NCBI GenBank assembly: GCA_004017275.1
Contig: SAKE01000015.1
Coordinates: 62,001-126,000 of the forward strand
Source of the DNA: Mesorhizobium sp.
GTDB taxonomy: Bacteria; Pseudomonadota; Alphaproteobacteria; Rhizobiales; Rhizobiaceae
Length of the DNA stretch: 64,000 nucleotides
Direction of reading: 5' to 3'
The notes below the pieces were generated by a model. It saw only the letters and a list, made by a program, of their open reading frames with translations. It had not been told where the DNA came from and did no database searches. Below, piece after piece: positions 17,528 to 26,614 of the stretch. The stretch's first letter is position 1, and each line of letters starts with the position of its first letter. The translations under genes and the position numbers were made by a program.

Positions 17528-18475
17528 ATGCAGAACCGGATGGTGCGCGGCATCCTGAGCCTGTGTCTGGGTGTGCTGGTCTTCTCGCTGCAGGATCCGC
17601 TCGTCAAAGCCGTGTCGAGCGGCTATCCGGTGACCGAGGTGATGGCGATCCGCTCGGTCATCGCTCTGCCGATCTTGATTCTTCTCGTCCACGCCGATGT
17701 CGGCCTTCGGGCAGTTCTGTCGAAGCGGTTCGGCATGCTGACGATGCGTGCCTTCATCCAGTTCACCTCCTATACGGTCTACTATCTAGCCATCGCCGCC
17801 CTGCCGCTGGCCGACGCAGTGGCGCTCTATTTCATGGCGCCGCTGTTCATCATGGTGCTGGCCGGGCCTTATCTCGGCGAGCGCGTCTCCTGGCAGACGC
17901 TGGCGACCGTGCTGATCGGGCTGTTCGGCGTCCTCGTGATGCTGCGCCCGGGCGCCGGGCTGTTCGACTGGGCGGCGCTGCTGTCGCTGGGCTCGGCGGC
18001 GCTCTACGGTTTTTCACAGCTGATGGCTCGAAAGATCGGCGACACCGAAGCATCCACCGTCATGGCCTTCTATCAAAACGGCGCCTATGTGGTTGGCGCC
18101 GCAATGGTTGCCGGCGCGTTTCACCTTGCCGGCATAACTCACGCCGTCCACCCCAGCCTGGAATTCCTGGTGCGGTCCTGGCTGTGGCCGACGCTGCCGG
18201 ATTTTCTCAAGATGGCGGCCTGCGGCTTCGTCGCCTCGGCCGGCATGATCCTGCTGTCGCAAGCCTACCGGATAGCGCCGGCCAACCGCGTTGCCACCTT
18301 CGAATACACCGGCATCCTGTGGTCGCCGCTGTGGGGTTTCCTCTTCTTTGCCGAGGTGCCGCGGGCGACGACCGTGATCGGTGCTGCCCTGATCATCGGT
18401 GCCGGCCTGCTGGCGCTCAACACAGAGCGCCGCAAGAGCGGTCCACCAGTGCTCACTGCTGCCGATCCAGCCTGA
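17528..18475 (+). CDS. DMT-superfamily (EamA) transporter
   Basis: A 315-residue inner-membrane protein with about ten hydrophobic segments in two EamA repeats. The first begins GILSLCLGVLVFSLQDPLVK and carries an ADAVALYFMAPLFIMVLA helix. The second ends in GILWSPLWGFLFFAEVPRAT. The start MQNRMVRG at 17528 is chosen because the sequence before it is not family-like. Such proteins usually export amino acids or other small metabolites; the cargo is unknown. A LysR regulator is divergent. The stop codon abuts the stop of the next, converging gene. Confidence 0.87.
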   Translation: MQNRMVRGILSLCLGVLVFSLQDPLVKAVSSGYPVTEVMAIRSVIALPILILLVHADVGLRAVLSKRFGMLTMRAFIQFTSYTVYYLAIAALPLADAVALYFMAPLFIMVLAGPYLGERVSWQTLATVLIGLFGVLVMLRPGAGLFDWAALLSLGSAALYGFSQLMARKIGDTEASTVMAFYQNGAYVVGAAMVAGAFHLAGITHAVHPSLEFLVRSWLWPTLPDFLKMAACGFVASAGMILLSQAYRIAPANRVATFEYTGILWSPLWGFLFFAEVPRATTVIGAALIIGAGLLALNTERRKSGPPVLTAADPA

Positions 18476-18847
18476 TCAGGCAAAGCAGATCAGCGCCCGT
18501 TCGACGCGCGAGCGGATTTCGGCCAACGTGAAGGGCTTCTGCACGACATCGAGGATGATGCCGTTCAATTCCTCGGCACGCTCGCGCTGGTCGGCATAGC
18601 CGGTCATCAACATGATTTTCATCGACGGGAAGAGCGTTGCCGCCGCAATCGCCATCTCGATGCCGTCCATCCCCGGCATGCGGATGTCGGAGACGACGAG
18701 ATCATAGCCGCCACGCGCGGCCTGGATCAGCGAAAGGCCTTGCGCGCCGTCCGCTGCGATATCGATTGTATGCCCGGCACGCTCAAGCGCGCGGGCGGCC
18801 AGGGTGCGGACGGACTCATCGTCCTCGACGATCAGAAGCTTTGCCAT
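18476..18847 (-). CDS. cpdR: Single-domain response regulator, CpdR-like
   Basis: A 123-residue receiver domain with no output domain. The acidic pocket is in VEDDES, the phosphorylated aspartate in VVSDIRMPGMDG near residue 51, and the conserved threonine and lysine in LMTGYAD and QKPF. Size and sequence style resemble CpdR, the receiver-only protein that directs ClpXP proteolysis in alphaproteobacterial cell-cycle control. Several paralogues with different roles exist, so the symbol is tentative. The in-frame ATG three codons upstream (18856) is an alternative start. Confidence 0.72.
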   Translation of the reverse strand: MAKLLIVEDDESVRTLAARALERAGHTIDIAADGAQGLSLIQAARGGYDLVVSDIRMPGMDGIEMAIAAATLFPSMKIMLMTGYADQRERAEELNGIILDVVQKPFTLAEIRSRVERALICFA

Positions 18848-18920
18848 GGCCGGCATATTTGGCCGCGAAAAGTTGACTTTTCCTGAAAGTGGGGAGGGTC
18901 AACGAGCTTTTTGGAAATCC

Positions 18921-19463
18921 TCAGACATCGCCCTTGACGACGCCGACGAAGGGCAACTCGCGAAAAGCGTGCGCAACGTCCATCCCGTAACCGACGACGA
19001 AGTAGTCGGGGCAGTCGAAGCCGACATAGTCGGCATTGAGCGCGGTCTGGCGGCGCATGCGCTTGTCGAGCAGCACGGCGATGGAACAGCTTTTGGCGCC
19101 GCGCGACAGCATCAGATCGCGGGTGAAGCTCAGCGTCTTGCCCGATTCGAGAATGTCGTCGATCAACAGCACGTCGCGGCCGGCGACCTCATTGTCGATG
19201 TCGCGCAGCACCCTCACCTCGCCGCTGGTGGTGCCGGCGCCGTAGCTGGAAATGAAGATGAATTCGACCTCCGGCGACAGGCCGACATCGTGCATGGCGC
19301 GGATGAGATCGGCGGCGAAGATGAACGAGCCCTTCAGCACCGAGATCACCAGCAGATCGTGATAGTCGTGCGCGGCTATCTCCTTGGCGAGTTCGAGATT
19401 GCGCCGAGCGATCGCCGATGCCGAAAACAGGACTTCGATGTCCTTGCCGCGTACGATGGGCAT
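18921..19463 (-). CDS. hpt: Hypoxanthine phosphoribosyltransferase
   Basis: A 180-residue purine salvage enzyme that joins hypoxanthine (and possibly guanine) to PRPP. The PRPP motif VLLIDDILESGKTLSF lies near residues 100-115. LVISVLKGSFIFAADLI near 40-55 and VGYGMDVAHAFRELPF near the end bind the purine. It sits 74 bases before the response-regulator gene on the same strand and 25 bases after an unknown membrane-protein gene. Length is normal. Confidence 0.93.
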   Translation of the reverse strand: MPIVRGKDIEVLFSASAIARRNLELAKEIAAHDYHDLLVISVLKGSFIFAADLIRAMHDVGLSPEVEFIFISSYGAGTTSGEVRVLRDIDNEVAGRDVLLIDDILESGKTLSFTRDLMLSRGAKSCSIAVLLDKRMRRQTALNADYVGFDCPDYFVVGYGMDVAHAFRELPFVGVVKGDV

Positions 19464-19488
19464 GATAGTTCTTCCCCGGTGATCGCGT

Positions 19489-20133
19489 CTACTGCGCGAA
19501 GGTGACCGATACGGCCCTTACGCCGTTCTTAGGCACATCGAGCCGGCTGGCAAAGCCGAATCTTTCGCCCGACGCCAGCGCCCGGCCGGATGTCCCCAAC
19601 GTATACCGGATCGTGCGCCCGTCATTGCCGGTCACCCGGATTTCGAGCGGCGGCAACTGCACTGGTTTCGCGCCGTCATTGGTGGCCTCGCCATCAACGA
19701 ACAGCGCGGGGTTCGGCCCGGAAGCGTCGATGCGTGACGTGACACCTGAAATGCTGAGCGACGACGCCTGCGCGCCGGACAGGAACGGGGACTGGCGCAC
19801 CAACGCATGCCCGCCGGAGACCCAGAAAGCGGCCAACGCGGCGCCAATGCCGGCGATCCAGAAGATCGGTCCGCCGCGCGACGCCGGCAGTCGTTCCGCC
19901 GGAGTCTCGGGCTTGCGCAACATGTCCATGCCTTCGATGGACGGTGTGACGATCGAGCGCGGCAGCGGCGAAACGCTTTCCAAGGCAGGGACTAGGCGCG
20001 GCATCACCACATAGTCGGCATCGACGATGTCGACAGTCGAACCACGCATGGACCGGTCCGCCGCGGCGATTGCCGCCGGATCGGTCATGATTTCGCCGGA
20101 AACCGGGCGCGCGGTTCGATCGTCAGCCATCAT
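19489..20133 (-). CDS. Uncharacterised single-pass membrane protein
   Basis: A 214-residue protein that I do not recognise with certainty. A soluble N-terminal part of about 100 residues (rich in proline and arginine) leads to one membrane helix (GGPIFWIAGIGAALAAFWVS), followed by an all-beta-looking domain that ends ASRLDVPKNGVRAVSVTFAQ. The C-terminal part is reminiscent of DUF3426-type domains, where a beta domain follows a helix. ATG-ATG at 20133/20130 is taken as start; a longer form from 20184 is possible. It is read away from ftsE and is probably co-transcribed with hpt. Confidence 0.65.
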   Translation of the reverse strand: MMADDRTARPVSGEIMTDPAAIAAADRSMRGSTVDIVDADYVVMPRLVPALESVSPLPRSIVTPSIEGMDMLRKPETPAERLPASRGGPIFWIAGIGAALAAFWVSGGHALVRQSPFLSGAQASSLSISGVTSRIDASGPNPALFVDGEATNDGAKPVQLPPLEIRVTGNDGRTIRYTLGTSGRALASGERFGFASRLDVPKNGVRAVSVTFAQ

Positions 20134-20325
20134 GGCCCCAGCAGTGCAGCACGTGTTCGCTTTTCGTTTCTTTTGCGTAAACACAAATGGTTAACGCTTC
20201 CCCATCGGAGCCCTCGTGACGAGCCGAAACAGCCCAGGAATTAACCGCCGGTTAACCATGCCGGCCGATGGTCTTTACCCAGAACAGGCCGGCTCGCCGC
20301 CGTGCCGAATTTCAGGTCGCTGCAA

Positions 20326-20985
20326 TTGATTCGTTTCGAAAATGTCGGCCTCCGCTATGGCATGGGTCCGGAAATCCTCCGCGACATCTCCCTGCACATT
20401 CCGGAGCGCTCCTTCCAGTTCCTCAGCGGGCCTTCGGGCGCCGGCAAGACGACGTTGCTGCGCCTGCTGTTCATGTCGCTGAAGCCGACGCGCGGTCTGA
20501 TCACCATCTTCGGCAAGGATCGCTCGCGCATCTCGCGCACCGAACTGCCGCACCTCAGACGCCGCATCGGCGTGGTCTTCCAGGATTTTCGACTGCTCGA
20601 CCACATGACCACCTACGAGAACGTCGCGCTGCCGCTGCGCGTGCGCGGACGCGAGGAAGCGAGCTACCGGACCGATGTCACCGAGTTGCTGAAATGGGTC
20701 GGGCTGGGCGAACGCATGCATGTGCTGCCGCCGGTTCTGTCCGGCGGCGAGAAGCAGCGCGCCGCGATCGCTCGTGCACTGATCGAGCAGCCGGAAATCC
20801 TGCTCGCCGACGAGCCGACCGGCAATGTCGAACCGCCGCTGGCGCGACGCCTGCTGCGGCTGTTCATCGAGCTCAACCGTCTCGGCACCGCCGTAGTGAT
20901 CGCCACCCACGACCTCGGGCTGATGGAACAGGTCGACGCGCGCCGCATGATTCTGGCCGGCGGAAGGCTGGACATCTATGACTGA
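20326..20985 (+). CDS. ftsE: Cell-division ATP-binding protein FtsE
   Basis: A 219-residue ABC ATPase that works with FtsX to couple divisome assembly to peptidoglycan hydrolysis. Walker A GPSGAGKTT is at residues 35-43, then VVFQDFRLL, the signature LSGGEKQRAAIARAL and Walker B LLADEPTGN. The TTG start at 20326 is chosen because it gives (M)IRFENVGLRYG and the family's usual length, with AGGT upstream. A GTG at 20302 would add eight residues. ftsX begins eight bases before its end. Confidence 0.93.
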   Translation: MIRFENVGLRYGMGPEILRDISLHIPERSFQFLSGPSGAGKTTLLRLLFMSLKPTRGLITIFGKDRSRISRTELPHLRRRIGVVFQDFRLLDHMTTYENVALPLRVRGREEASYRTDVTELLKWVGLGERMHVLPPVLSGGEKQRAAIARALIEQPEILLADEPTGNVEPPLARRLLRLFIELNRLGTAVVIATHDLGLMEQVDARRMILAGGRLDIYD

Positions 20986-21973
20986 GCTGTCCGCCGAACA
21001 TCTTGTGGAACGAGAGCAGGACGCCGAGGCGACCGGGGCAAAGCCGCGCGTCCAGCGCAGGATGGCGCCGATCGTGCCGGCACAGAACATCGCCGGCCGG
21101 GCGCTGGTGCTGGTCATCGCCATCATGACCTTCCTGTCCTGCCTGACCTTTGGCGCGGTGACGCTGGTGCGCGACACGGCTTCCGTCTGGGAGAACCAGA
21201 TTTCGCGCGAGGCGACGATCCAGATCAAGCCGGTCGAGGGCCTCGACATGGAGGCGGCCCTTGCCCAGGCCTCTCAAATCGCCGGCGAATTCCCCGGCGT
21301 GAAGGCGACCCGGATTATCGATCGCGAAGCAACCGCGCGGCTCCTGGAGCCGTGGCTGGGCTCTGGCCTGAACATCGACGAGCTGCCGGTGCCGCGACTG
21401 ATCATCGTCACCATCGACGAGAACAGCCCGCCCGATTTCGCCGCCATGCGCGCCGCTATCACACCGAAACTGGCGAGCGCGTCGCTCGACGATCACCGCA
21501 CCTGGGTCGACCGGCTGGTGGCCATGGCGCGCACCACGGTGACCATCGGCATCGCCGTGCTGGCGCTGATGCTGTCGGCGACGGTGCTGACCGTGGTGTT
21601 CGCCACGCGCGGCGCCATGGCCGGCAACGGCCACATCATCGAGGTGCTGCATTTCGTCGGCGCCGAGGCACAATTCATCGCACGCGAATTCCGCCGGCAT
21701 TTCCTGGTCACCGGCATGAAGGGCGCGGCCGCCGGCGGTGCCGCCGCAGTGCTCGTCTTCATCGTCTTTTCCTGGTGGTCGTCGCGCAACATGGCGACGC
21801 CGCAGGCCGACCAGGCGACCGCCCTGTTCGGCAATTTCGCCATCGGTTCGGCAGGTTATCTCGGTGTCGTGTTGATGGTGCTGGTGATCGGTGGGCTGAC
21901 TGCAGCAACCTCGCACGCCACCGTTGTCGCCTATCTCAGCGACATCGACGTCCGCCAACCGGATGCAGGGTGA
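20978..21973 (+). CDS. ftsX: Cell-division protein FtsX
   Basis: A 331-residue permease-like partner of FtsE with four membrane segments: about residues 38-60, then a periplasmic domain (65-180), and helices near 180-210, 245-270 and 290-315. It overlaps ftsE by eight bases, indicating translational coupling. N-terminal 35 residues are hydrophilic. The periplasmic loop would contact a hydrolase activator. Together with ydcF and plsC this order is typical of rhizobia, as I recall it. Confidence 0.92.
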   Translation: MTELSAEHLVEREQDAEATGAKPRVQRRMAPIVPAQNIAGRALVLVIAIMTFLSCLTFGAVTLVRDTASVWENQISREATIQIKPVEGLDMEAALAQASQIAGEFPGVKATRIIDREATARLLEPWLGSGLNIDELPVPRLIIVTIDENSPPDFAAMRAAITPKLASASLDDHRTWVDRLVAMARTTVTIGIAVLALMLSATVLTVVFATRGAMAGNGHIIEVLHFVGAEAQFIAREFRRHFLVTGMKGAAAGGAAAVLVFIVFSWWSSRNMATPQADQATALFGNFAIGSAGYLGVVLMVLVIGGLTAATSHATVVAYLSDIDVRQPDAG

Positions 21974-22046
21974 TCACGGATGGAGAATTCGCGTAACGCA
22001 AAGTGCGTCTTTTACCTACCCAAGGCCTCATTTGAGGGTTAACCAT

Positions 22047-22772
22047 ATGGCGATGGACGCGCGGGATTCGACCGATACGGCTGGACAGATGCCAGTGGTG
22101 GGTGGCCGTTCGCGTGACCGCCGCACGGTGAGCCGTCTAGGTGCAGCGTTGCGTCTATCCGCTCTCTTCGTGCTCGTCCTTGCAACTTTGTTTGCCGGCG
22201 GCTTCGGCTGGTTCGCCAACAAGGTCAGCCATCTGACAACGCCAGCCAATCCGGCCAGGGCAGACGCCATCATTGTACTCACAGGCGGCCAGTCACGCCT
22301 TGATGCCGCGATGGACCTGCTGGCGTCCGGCAAGGGCGCGCGGCTTTTGATCAGCGGCGTGCATCCCTCCGCCAGCCGTCGCCAGTTGCAGGCGGCGACC
22401 GGTGGTGACGTCAGGCTGTTCTCCTGCTGCGTCGACATCGACCGCGCCGCGCTCGACACGATCGGCAATGCCGAGGAAAGCGCCAAATGGGTCGAGAGCC
22501 ACGCCTATGGCACGGTGATCCTGGTCACCAACAATTACCATATGCCGCGCAGCCTGCTCGAAATGGGCCGGTTGCTGCATGGCGCCAAGCTTGAGCCCTA
22601 TCCGGTGGTTAATTCCAACCTCGACAAGGGCGGCTGGCTGACCAAGCCGCGGGCCTTGCGCGTGCTGTTCACCGAATACAACAAATATCTGCTGGCGCTG
22701 GCGCGCGGCATCGTGCCGGTCAAGCCGACGCCCAGCGGCATCGCGCTGGCCGAAACCGCGGCCGGCGGCTGA
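22047..22772 (+). CDS. YdcF-family (DUF218) membrane protein
   Basis: A 241-residue protein with one membrane helix (about residues 31-52) and a periplasmic or cytoplasmic DUF218 domain. The domain shows DAIIVLTGGQSRLDAAMDLL, the conserved NAEESAKWV and LVTNNYHMPRS. The related SanA/ElyC proteins affect envelope barrier or lipid-carrier use, but the function here is unknown. ATG at 22047 has GAGGG ten bases upstream, and the sequence before it is not conserved-looking. It follows ftsX by 73 bases. Confidence 0.85.
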   Translation: MAMDARDSTDTAGQMPVVGGRSRDRRTVSRLGAALRLSALFVLVLATLFAGGFGWFANKVSHLTTPANPARADAIIVLTGGQSRLDAAMDLLASGKGARLLISGVHPSASRRQLQAATGGDVRLFSCCVDIDRAALDTIGNAEESAKWVESHAYGTVILVTNNYHMPRSLLEMGRLLHGAKLEPYPVVNSNLDKGGWLTKPRALRVLFTEYNKYLLALARGIVPVKPTPSGIALAETAAGG

Positions 22773-23438
22773 TCATTCCTCCGCGGTGTCTACCCCGGTG
22801 GCAGCACCTGCCCTGGCGGCAGTGACCGAATTCCCCTCGAGCCTTGCGACCTCCTGTTCAAGACGCTCAATCCGCTTGTCCCGCTCTGCAAGTGCCGCAG
22901 CCACGTCGGCCGCCTCGAACCGCTGCGGGATATGTTGCGGGCAATTGGCGTCCCAGGCGGAGACCGTGAACAAGATGACCTGCTCGGGGCGGGCCTTGTA
23001 GTCCTGCGGCATCAGTTTCGCCATCAGCTCCACTTCGTTTTCGACGACGCGCGCCGTACCCCAGATCTTGATGCGCTGCCGGTGGGCATAGTCGATCAGG
23101 AACAGGAACGCCCTTGAATTGTCGGTCAGATTGCCCTGCGTGATGAACTGCCGGTTGCCGGAGAAATCCGCGAAGCCTATCGTGTGTTCATCCAGCACCT
23201 TGAGGAAGCCGGCCGGCCCGCCGCGATGCTGGATGTAGGGCTGGCCATCGCCATTGGCCGTCGACAGGAAGACGCTGGTCTGCATCTCAATGAAGGCGGC
23301 AAGGTCAGGCGTGATGCCGGCCTGCCAGCCGCCACGCTCCTCGACGCGGGCATAGGACTGGCGCGAACCTTTGCGGGCCTGGATCGCCTTGACCGTCGGC
23401 GTGAAGGCCACGTCGCTGGTGAAAGCATGCACGTTCAT
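22773..23438 (-). CDS. Pyridoxamine 5'-phosphate oxidase-family flavin-binding protein
   Basis: A 221-residue split-barrel protein. IEMQTSVFLSTANGDGQPYI and RGGPAGFLKVLDEHTIGFAD match the FMN-binding fold; DNSRAFLFLIDYAHRQRIKI also fits. A C-terminal helix of heptads (AALAERDKRIERLEQEVARL, residues 183-202) is likely a short coiled coil. Family members reduce varied substrates; the substrate here is unknown. Its stop abuts the stop of ydcF. It is the distal gene of a small minus-strand pair with a DUF1348 gene and looks accessory. Confidence 0.85.
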   Translation of the reverse strand: MNVHAFTSDVAFTPTVKAIQARKGSRQSYARVEERGGWQAGITPDLAAFIEMQTSVFLSTANGDGQPYIQHRGGPAGFLKVLDEHTIGFADFSGNRQFITQGNLTDNSRAFLFLIDYAHRQRIKIWGTARVVENEVELMAKLMPQDYKARPEQVILFTVSAWDANCPQHIPQRFEAADVAAALAERDKRIERLEQEVARLEGNSVTAARAGAATGVDTAEE

Positions 23439-23464
23439 CGAAAGCCTCCTTGTCCGGGACGATC

Positions 23465-23935
23465 TTAAAGCCCGAGTTCAGACAGTGACGGATGATCATC
23501 CGGCCGCCGGCCGAGCGGCCAGTGATATTTGCGGTCGGCCGCACCGATCGGCAGGTCGTTGATGCTGGCGATGCGCAGACGCATCAGCCCGTATTCGTCG
23601 AATTCCCAGTTCTCGTTGCCGTAGCTGCGGAACCATGAATCGCTGTCGTCGTGCCATTCGTAGGCGAAGCGCACGGCGATGCGATTGCCGTGGAAGGCCC
23701 AGACCTCCTTGATCAGCCGGTAGTCGAGTTCCCGGCTCCATTTGCGTGTCAGGAAGGCCTGAATGGCATCGCGCCCCTGGAGGAATTCAGCGCGGTTGCG
23801 CCAGCGGCTGTCCGTTGTGTAGGCGAGCGCGACGCGAGCCGGATCGCGCGAATTCCATGCATCCTCGGCCATACGCGCCTTCTGCGCTGCGGTCTCGGCG
23901 GTGAATGGCGGCAGCGGCGGGCGGGCTTCAGACAT
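23465..23935 (-). CDS. DUF1348 / nuclear transport factor 2-like protein
   Basis: A 156-residue cone-shaped alpha/beta-barrel (SnoaL/NTF2-like) protein. Recognisable segments are [60 protein letters not shown] and [13 protein letters not shown], typical of DUF1348. The pocket is suited to a small ligand but its function is unknown. It precedes the pyridoxamine-oxidase-like gene by 26 bases on the same strand and faces away from a LysR regulator, which may control both. Confidence 0.85.
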   Translation of the reverse strand: MSEARPPLPPFTAETAAQKARMAEDAWNSRDPARVALAYTTDSRWRNRAEFLQGRDAIQAFLTRKWSRELDYRLIKEVWAFHGNRIAVRFAYEWHDDSDSWFRSYGNENWEFDEYGLMRLRIASINDLPIGAADRKYHWPLGRRPDDHPSLSELGL

Positions 23936-24051
23936 GGCAACTCCTTTGCGAGGCCATGCTGAAGGCAGGCCGACAGCCTGAATATAAGCCTTCCATCATT
24001 CAAGGCAGATGGCATATTCGCAACCAGTCCTTCCATTTTCCGGAAGAAGCT

Positions 24052-24954
24052 ATGGATCGTTTCGAAGCCATGTCGCTCTTTGTCGCCGCGGTGGAGGCTG
24101 GCAGCCTTTCCGCGGCCAGCCGCCGCTTCGGCGTTCCGCTGGCGACGGTCAGCCGCAAGATTTCCGATCTCGAGCGACATCTGAACACACGCCTCCTGAA
24201 TCGCTCGACGCGCCGGCTGACGCCGACCGATGCCGGCCAGGCCTATCTTGCCGCCTGCCGCCGCATCCTGGACGATATCGGTGAGGCCGAACGCACGGCC
24301 GCCGGCGAATACAGCGCTCCGACCGGTGAACTGGCCATCACCGCGCCGGTCGTCTTTGGTCGCCTGCACGTGCTGCCGGTCGTCACCGGCTTTCTCGCAG
24401 CCTATCCTGACGTGGACATCCGCCTGACGCTGGCGGACCGCATAACCCAACTGGTCGAGGACCATTTCGACCTTGCCATCCGCATTGGCCAACTGCCCGA
24501 TTCGAGCCTGGTTGCCATTGGCGTCGGCGCGATCCACCGCGTCGTTTGCGCCAGCCCGGCCTATCTGGCCGAACACGGCACGCCGGCGACCCCACAAGAT
24601 CTGAAAACACACAGTTGCATCACCTTCGAGGGACTTGCCTCCGCCGCCACCTGGAGCTTCACCAGGGGTAAGGCGGAAATCCCGGTTCAGGTCCGCTCGC
24701 GGCTTCAGGTCAACACCGCCGAAGCGGCCATCGATGCGGCCATTGCCGGTGTCGGGCTGACCAAAGTGCTCTCCTACCAGATCGAAGCCGCGCTGCGGTC
24801 CGGCACGCTGCGCGTCCTGCTGGAGGAGTTCGAGCCAGCGCCGTGGCCGGTAAGCCTGGTGCATGCAGGCCACGGCCTGCTGCCGGTCAAGCTGCGTGCC
24901 TTCCTCGATTTTGCCGCCCCGCGCCTGAAGGAGCGGCTGGCGCGGCTGATGTAG
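24052..24954 (+). CDS. LysR-family transcriptional regulator
   Basis: A 300-residue LysR protein. The winged helix (residues 1-60) contains LSAASRRFGVPLATVSRKIS and the inducer domain follows from about residue 90. The style (MDRFEAMSLFVAAVEAGSLS, NRSTRRLTPTDAG) places it in the branch of short-loop regulators that often control divergent oxidoreductase genes. ATG at 24052 has GGAAG seven bases upstream. It is read away from the DUF1348 and flavin-protein pair, its probable targets. Confidence 0.9.
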   Translation: MDRFEAMSLFVAAVEAGSLSAASRRFGVPLATVSRKISDLERHLNTRLLNRSTRRLTPTDAGQAYLAACRRILDDIGEAERTAAGEYSAPTGELAITAPVVFGRLHVLPVVTGFLAAYPDVDIRLTLADRITQLVEDHFDLAIRIGQLPDSSLVAIGVGAIHRVVCASPAYLAEHGTPATPQDLKTHSCITFEGLASAATWSFTRGKAEIPVQVRSRLQVNTAEAAIDAAIAGVGLTKVLSYQIEAALRSGTLRVLLEEFEPAPWPVSLVHAGHGLLPVKLRAFLDFAAPRLKERLARLM

Positions 24955-25074
24955 CGCAACCGGGCCAACCTCAAACCGTGACCGTTCTTGATCGCCAGTC
25001 AAAGCGCCCTGCGGCCATTTCCTTTTTCCCCGTGCTTGGTGTAACCAACGCTCACCTCCTCACCGGGCCTCCCC

Positions 25075-25875
25075 ATGCTCTATTTCAGATCGCTGACGTT
25101 CAATTTCGTCTTCTACGTCAACCTGATCGTCCAGATGATCGTCTGGACCCCCTATTATTTCCTGTCGCCCCGTCACCGCGCCTGGTTCGTGCCGAAATTC
25201 TGGTCGCGCAGCTCGATGTGGCTCCATGACAAGATCGCCGGAACGAAGAACGACATCACCGGCCAGGAAAACTTGCCCGAAGGCTCCTTCATCCTGGCGC
25301 CCAAGCACCAGTCGTTCTGGGACGCGATCGCCTTCTTCCCTTTCCTTCAGGACCCGCTCTACATCCTCAAGCGCGAGCTGACCTGGATCCCGTTCTTCGG
25401 CTGGTACATCATGAAGATGCGGATGATCCCGGTTCACCGCGGCAGCCGCTCGAAAGCGCTGAAGGCGGTGGTCGCCGCGACCAAGGAAGAGATGGCGCGC
25501 AACCCCCGCCAGCTCATCATCTACCCCGAAGGTACGAGACGCGCGCCGGGTGACGAGCCGGCCTACAAATACGGCATCGTCGAAATCTATGCGCAGCTTG
25601 GCGTTCCGGTGGTGCCGGTCGCTCATGTCGCCGGCCTCTATTGGCCGCGCCGCAAATTCCTGCGTTTTCCTGGCACCATCAAGGCACGCTTCCTGCCGCC
25701 GATCCCGCCTGGCCTAGGCAAGGATGAATTCATGGCGCGGCTGATCGGCGAGACGGAGGCTGCCTGCGATCAGCTGCTCATCGAGGCGTCCCGGGCGCCC
25801 AATCCGCCGGCCCTGCCGCCGACGGCGGTGAAGCGATTGCAAGAGTTGGACGCGGCCGCAAAAACCAAGGCCTGA
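25075..25875 (+). CDS. plsC: 1-acyl-sn-glycerol-3-phosphate acyltransferase
   Basis: A 266-residue membrane acyltransferase that makes phosphatidic acid from lysophosphatidic acid. The catalytic HX4D motif is in APKHQSFWDAIAF near residue 75, and the substrate motif YPEGTRRAPG near residue 155. An N-terminal membrane helix spans about residues 10-31. In related rhizobia I recall it directly after ydcF; here about 2.3 kb with three other genes intervenes. The ATG at 25075 gives MLYFRSLTFN, with CTCCTCACCGGG rather than a good ribosome site upstream. Confidence 0.9.
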   Translation: MLYFRSLTFNFVFYVNLIVQMIVWTPYYFLSPRHRAWFVPKFWSRSSMWLHDKIAGTKNDITGQENLPEGSFILAPKHQSFWDAIAFFPFLQDPLYILKRELTWIPFFGWYIMKMRMIPVHRGSRSKALKAVVAATKEEMARNPRQLIIYPEGTRRAPGDEPAYKYGIVEIYAQLGVPVVPVAHVAGLYWPRRKFLRFPGTIKARFLPPIPPGLGKDEFMARLIGETEAACDQLLIEASRAPNPPALPPTAVKRLQELDAAAKTKA

Positions 25876-25901
25876 ACCCGAAAGTCCTCGGCTGGCCGTT
25901 C

Positions 25902-26528
25902 TCAGCCAAACATGGCCAGCGCTGTCGTCAACACCAGCGTCGCCGCAAAGACCAGGTTGATGATCCGCGAGGCCGCCGGCCGGCGCAGGAAGCGCGCGAA
26001 CGCTGCCCCCGCGACAAGCCACACGGCATGGATGGCGACGATCATCAGCGCCAGAACTGTCAGCTTCAGCCATAGACCAAGCTCGACTGCACCCTGTTTC
26101 GACAAAGCACCGGCGAACACCGCGGCGATCGCCACATAGGCCTTTGGGTTGGCAGCAGCCAGCAGAAACCCAGCCAGCCATGTCGGCCGCGAAGCCTCGC
26201 CGGTGCGTGCCGCCAAGGGTGGCGCCGTGGCGATCTTGAAGGCGAGATAGAGGATGTAGGCCGCGGAAGCGACGGCCAGCAACGGCGCCAGCTTCGGCAT
26301 CGAGGCAAGCATCGCCACCACCCCGGTTGCCACCACCAGCAGCACAGCGATGGTGCCCAGGATGATCCCCCACGCATAACCCAATGAGTGGCGCAAGCCG
26401 AAGGCCGCGCCGACGGCCGTGACGCTTATCGTTGCCGGCCCCGGGCTGCCCATAACTACCGTAGCGGCAAGCACCAGCGCGAGCAGCTGGCGCCAAAGAT
26501 CCGGCTGCGAAAGAAGCGGCTCAGTCAT
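25902..26528 (-). CDS. LysE/RhtB-family amino-acid exporter
   Basis: A 208-residue inner-membrane protein with about six hydrophobic segments. The family hallmark is the N-terminal GSPGPATISVTAVGAAFG, with the glycine-rich first helix; AANPKAYVAIAAVF in the middle is also diagnostic. Such exporters move amino acids or homoserine lactones out of the cell; the cargo is unknown. The ATG at 26528 gives MTEPLLSQPD; the open frame upstream of it is not protein-like. It lies 86 bases after an aldo/keto reductase gene on the same strand and converges with plsC. Confidence 0.87.
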   Translation of the reverse strand: MTEPLLSQPDLWRQLLALVLAATVVMGSPGPATISVTAVGAAFGLRHSLGYAWGIILGTIAVLLVVATGVVAMLASMPKLAPLLAVASAAYILYLAFKIATAPPLAARTGEASRPTWLAGFLLAAANPKAYVAIAAVFAGALSKQGAVELGLWLKLTVLALMIVAIHAVWLVAGAAFARFLRRPAASRIINLVFAATLVLTTALAMFG

Positions 26529-26614
26529 TGCACTCTCTGTCCTGCCCCGTGCGAAGGGGTGGTATGGCAGGACAAGATGGGTGTCTTGGACGTTCGTGCG
26601 AGGAGCGCCGCCGC

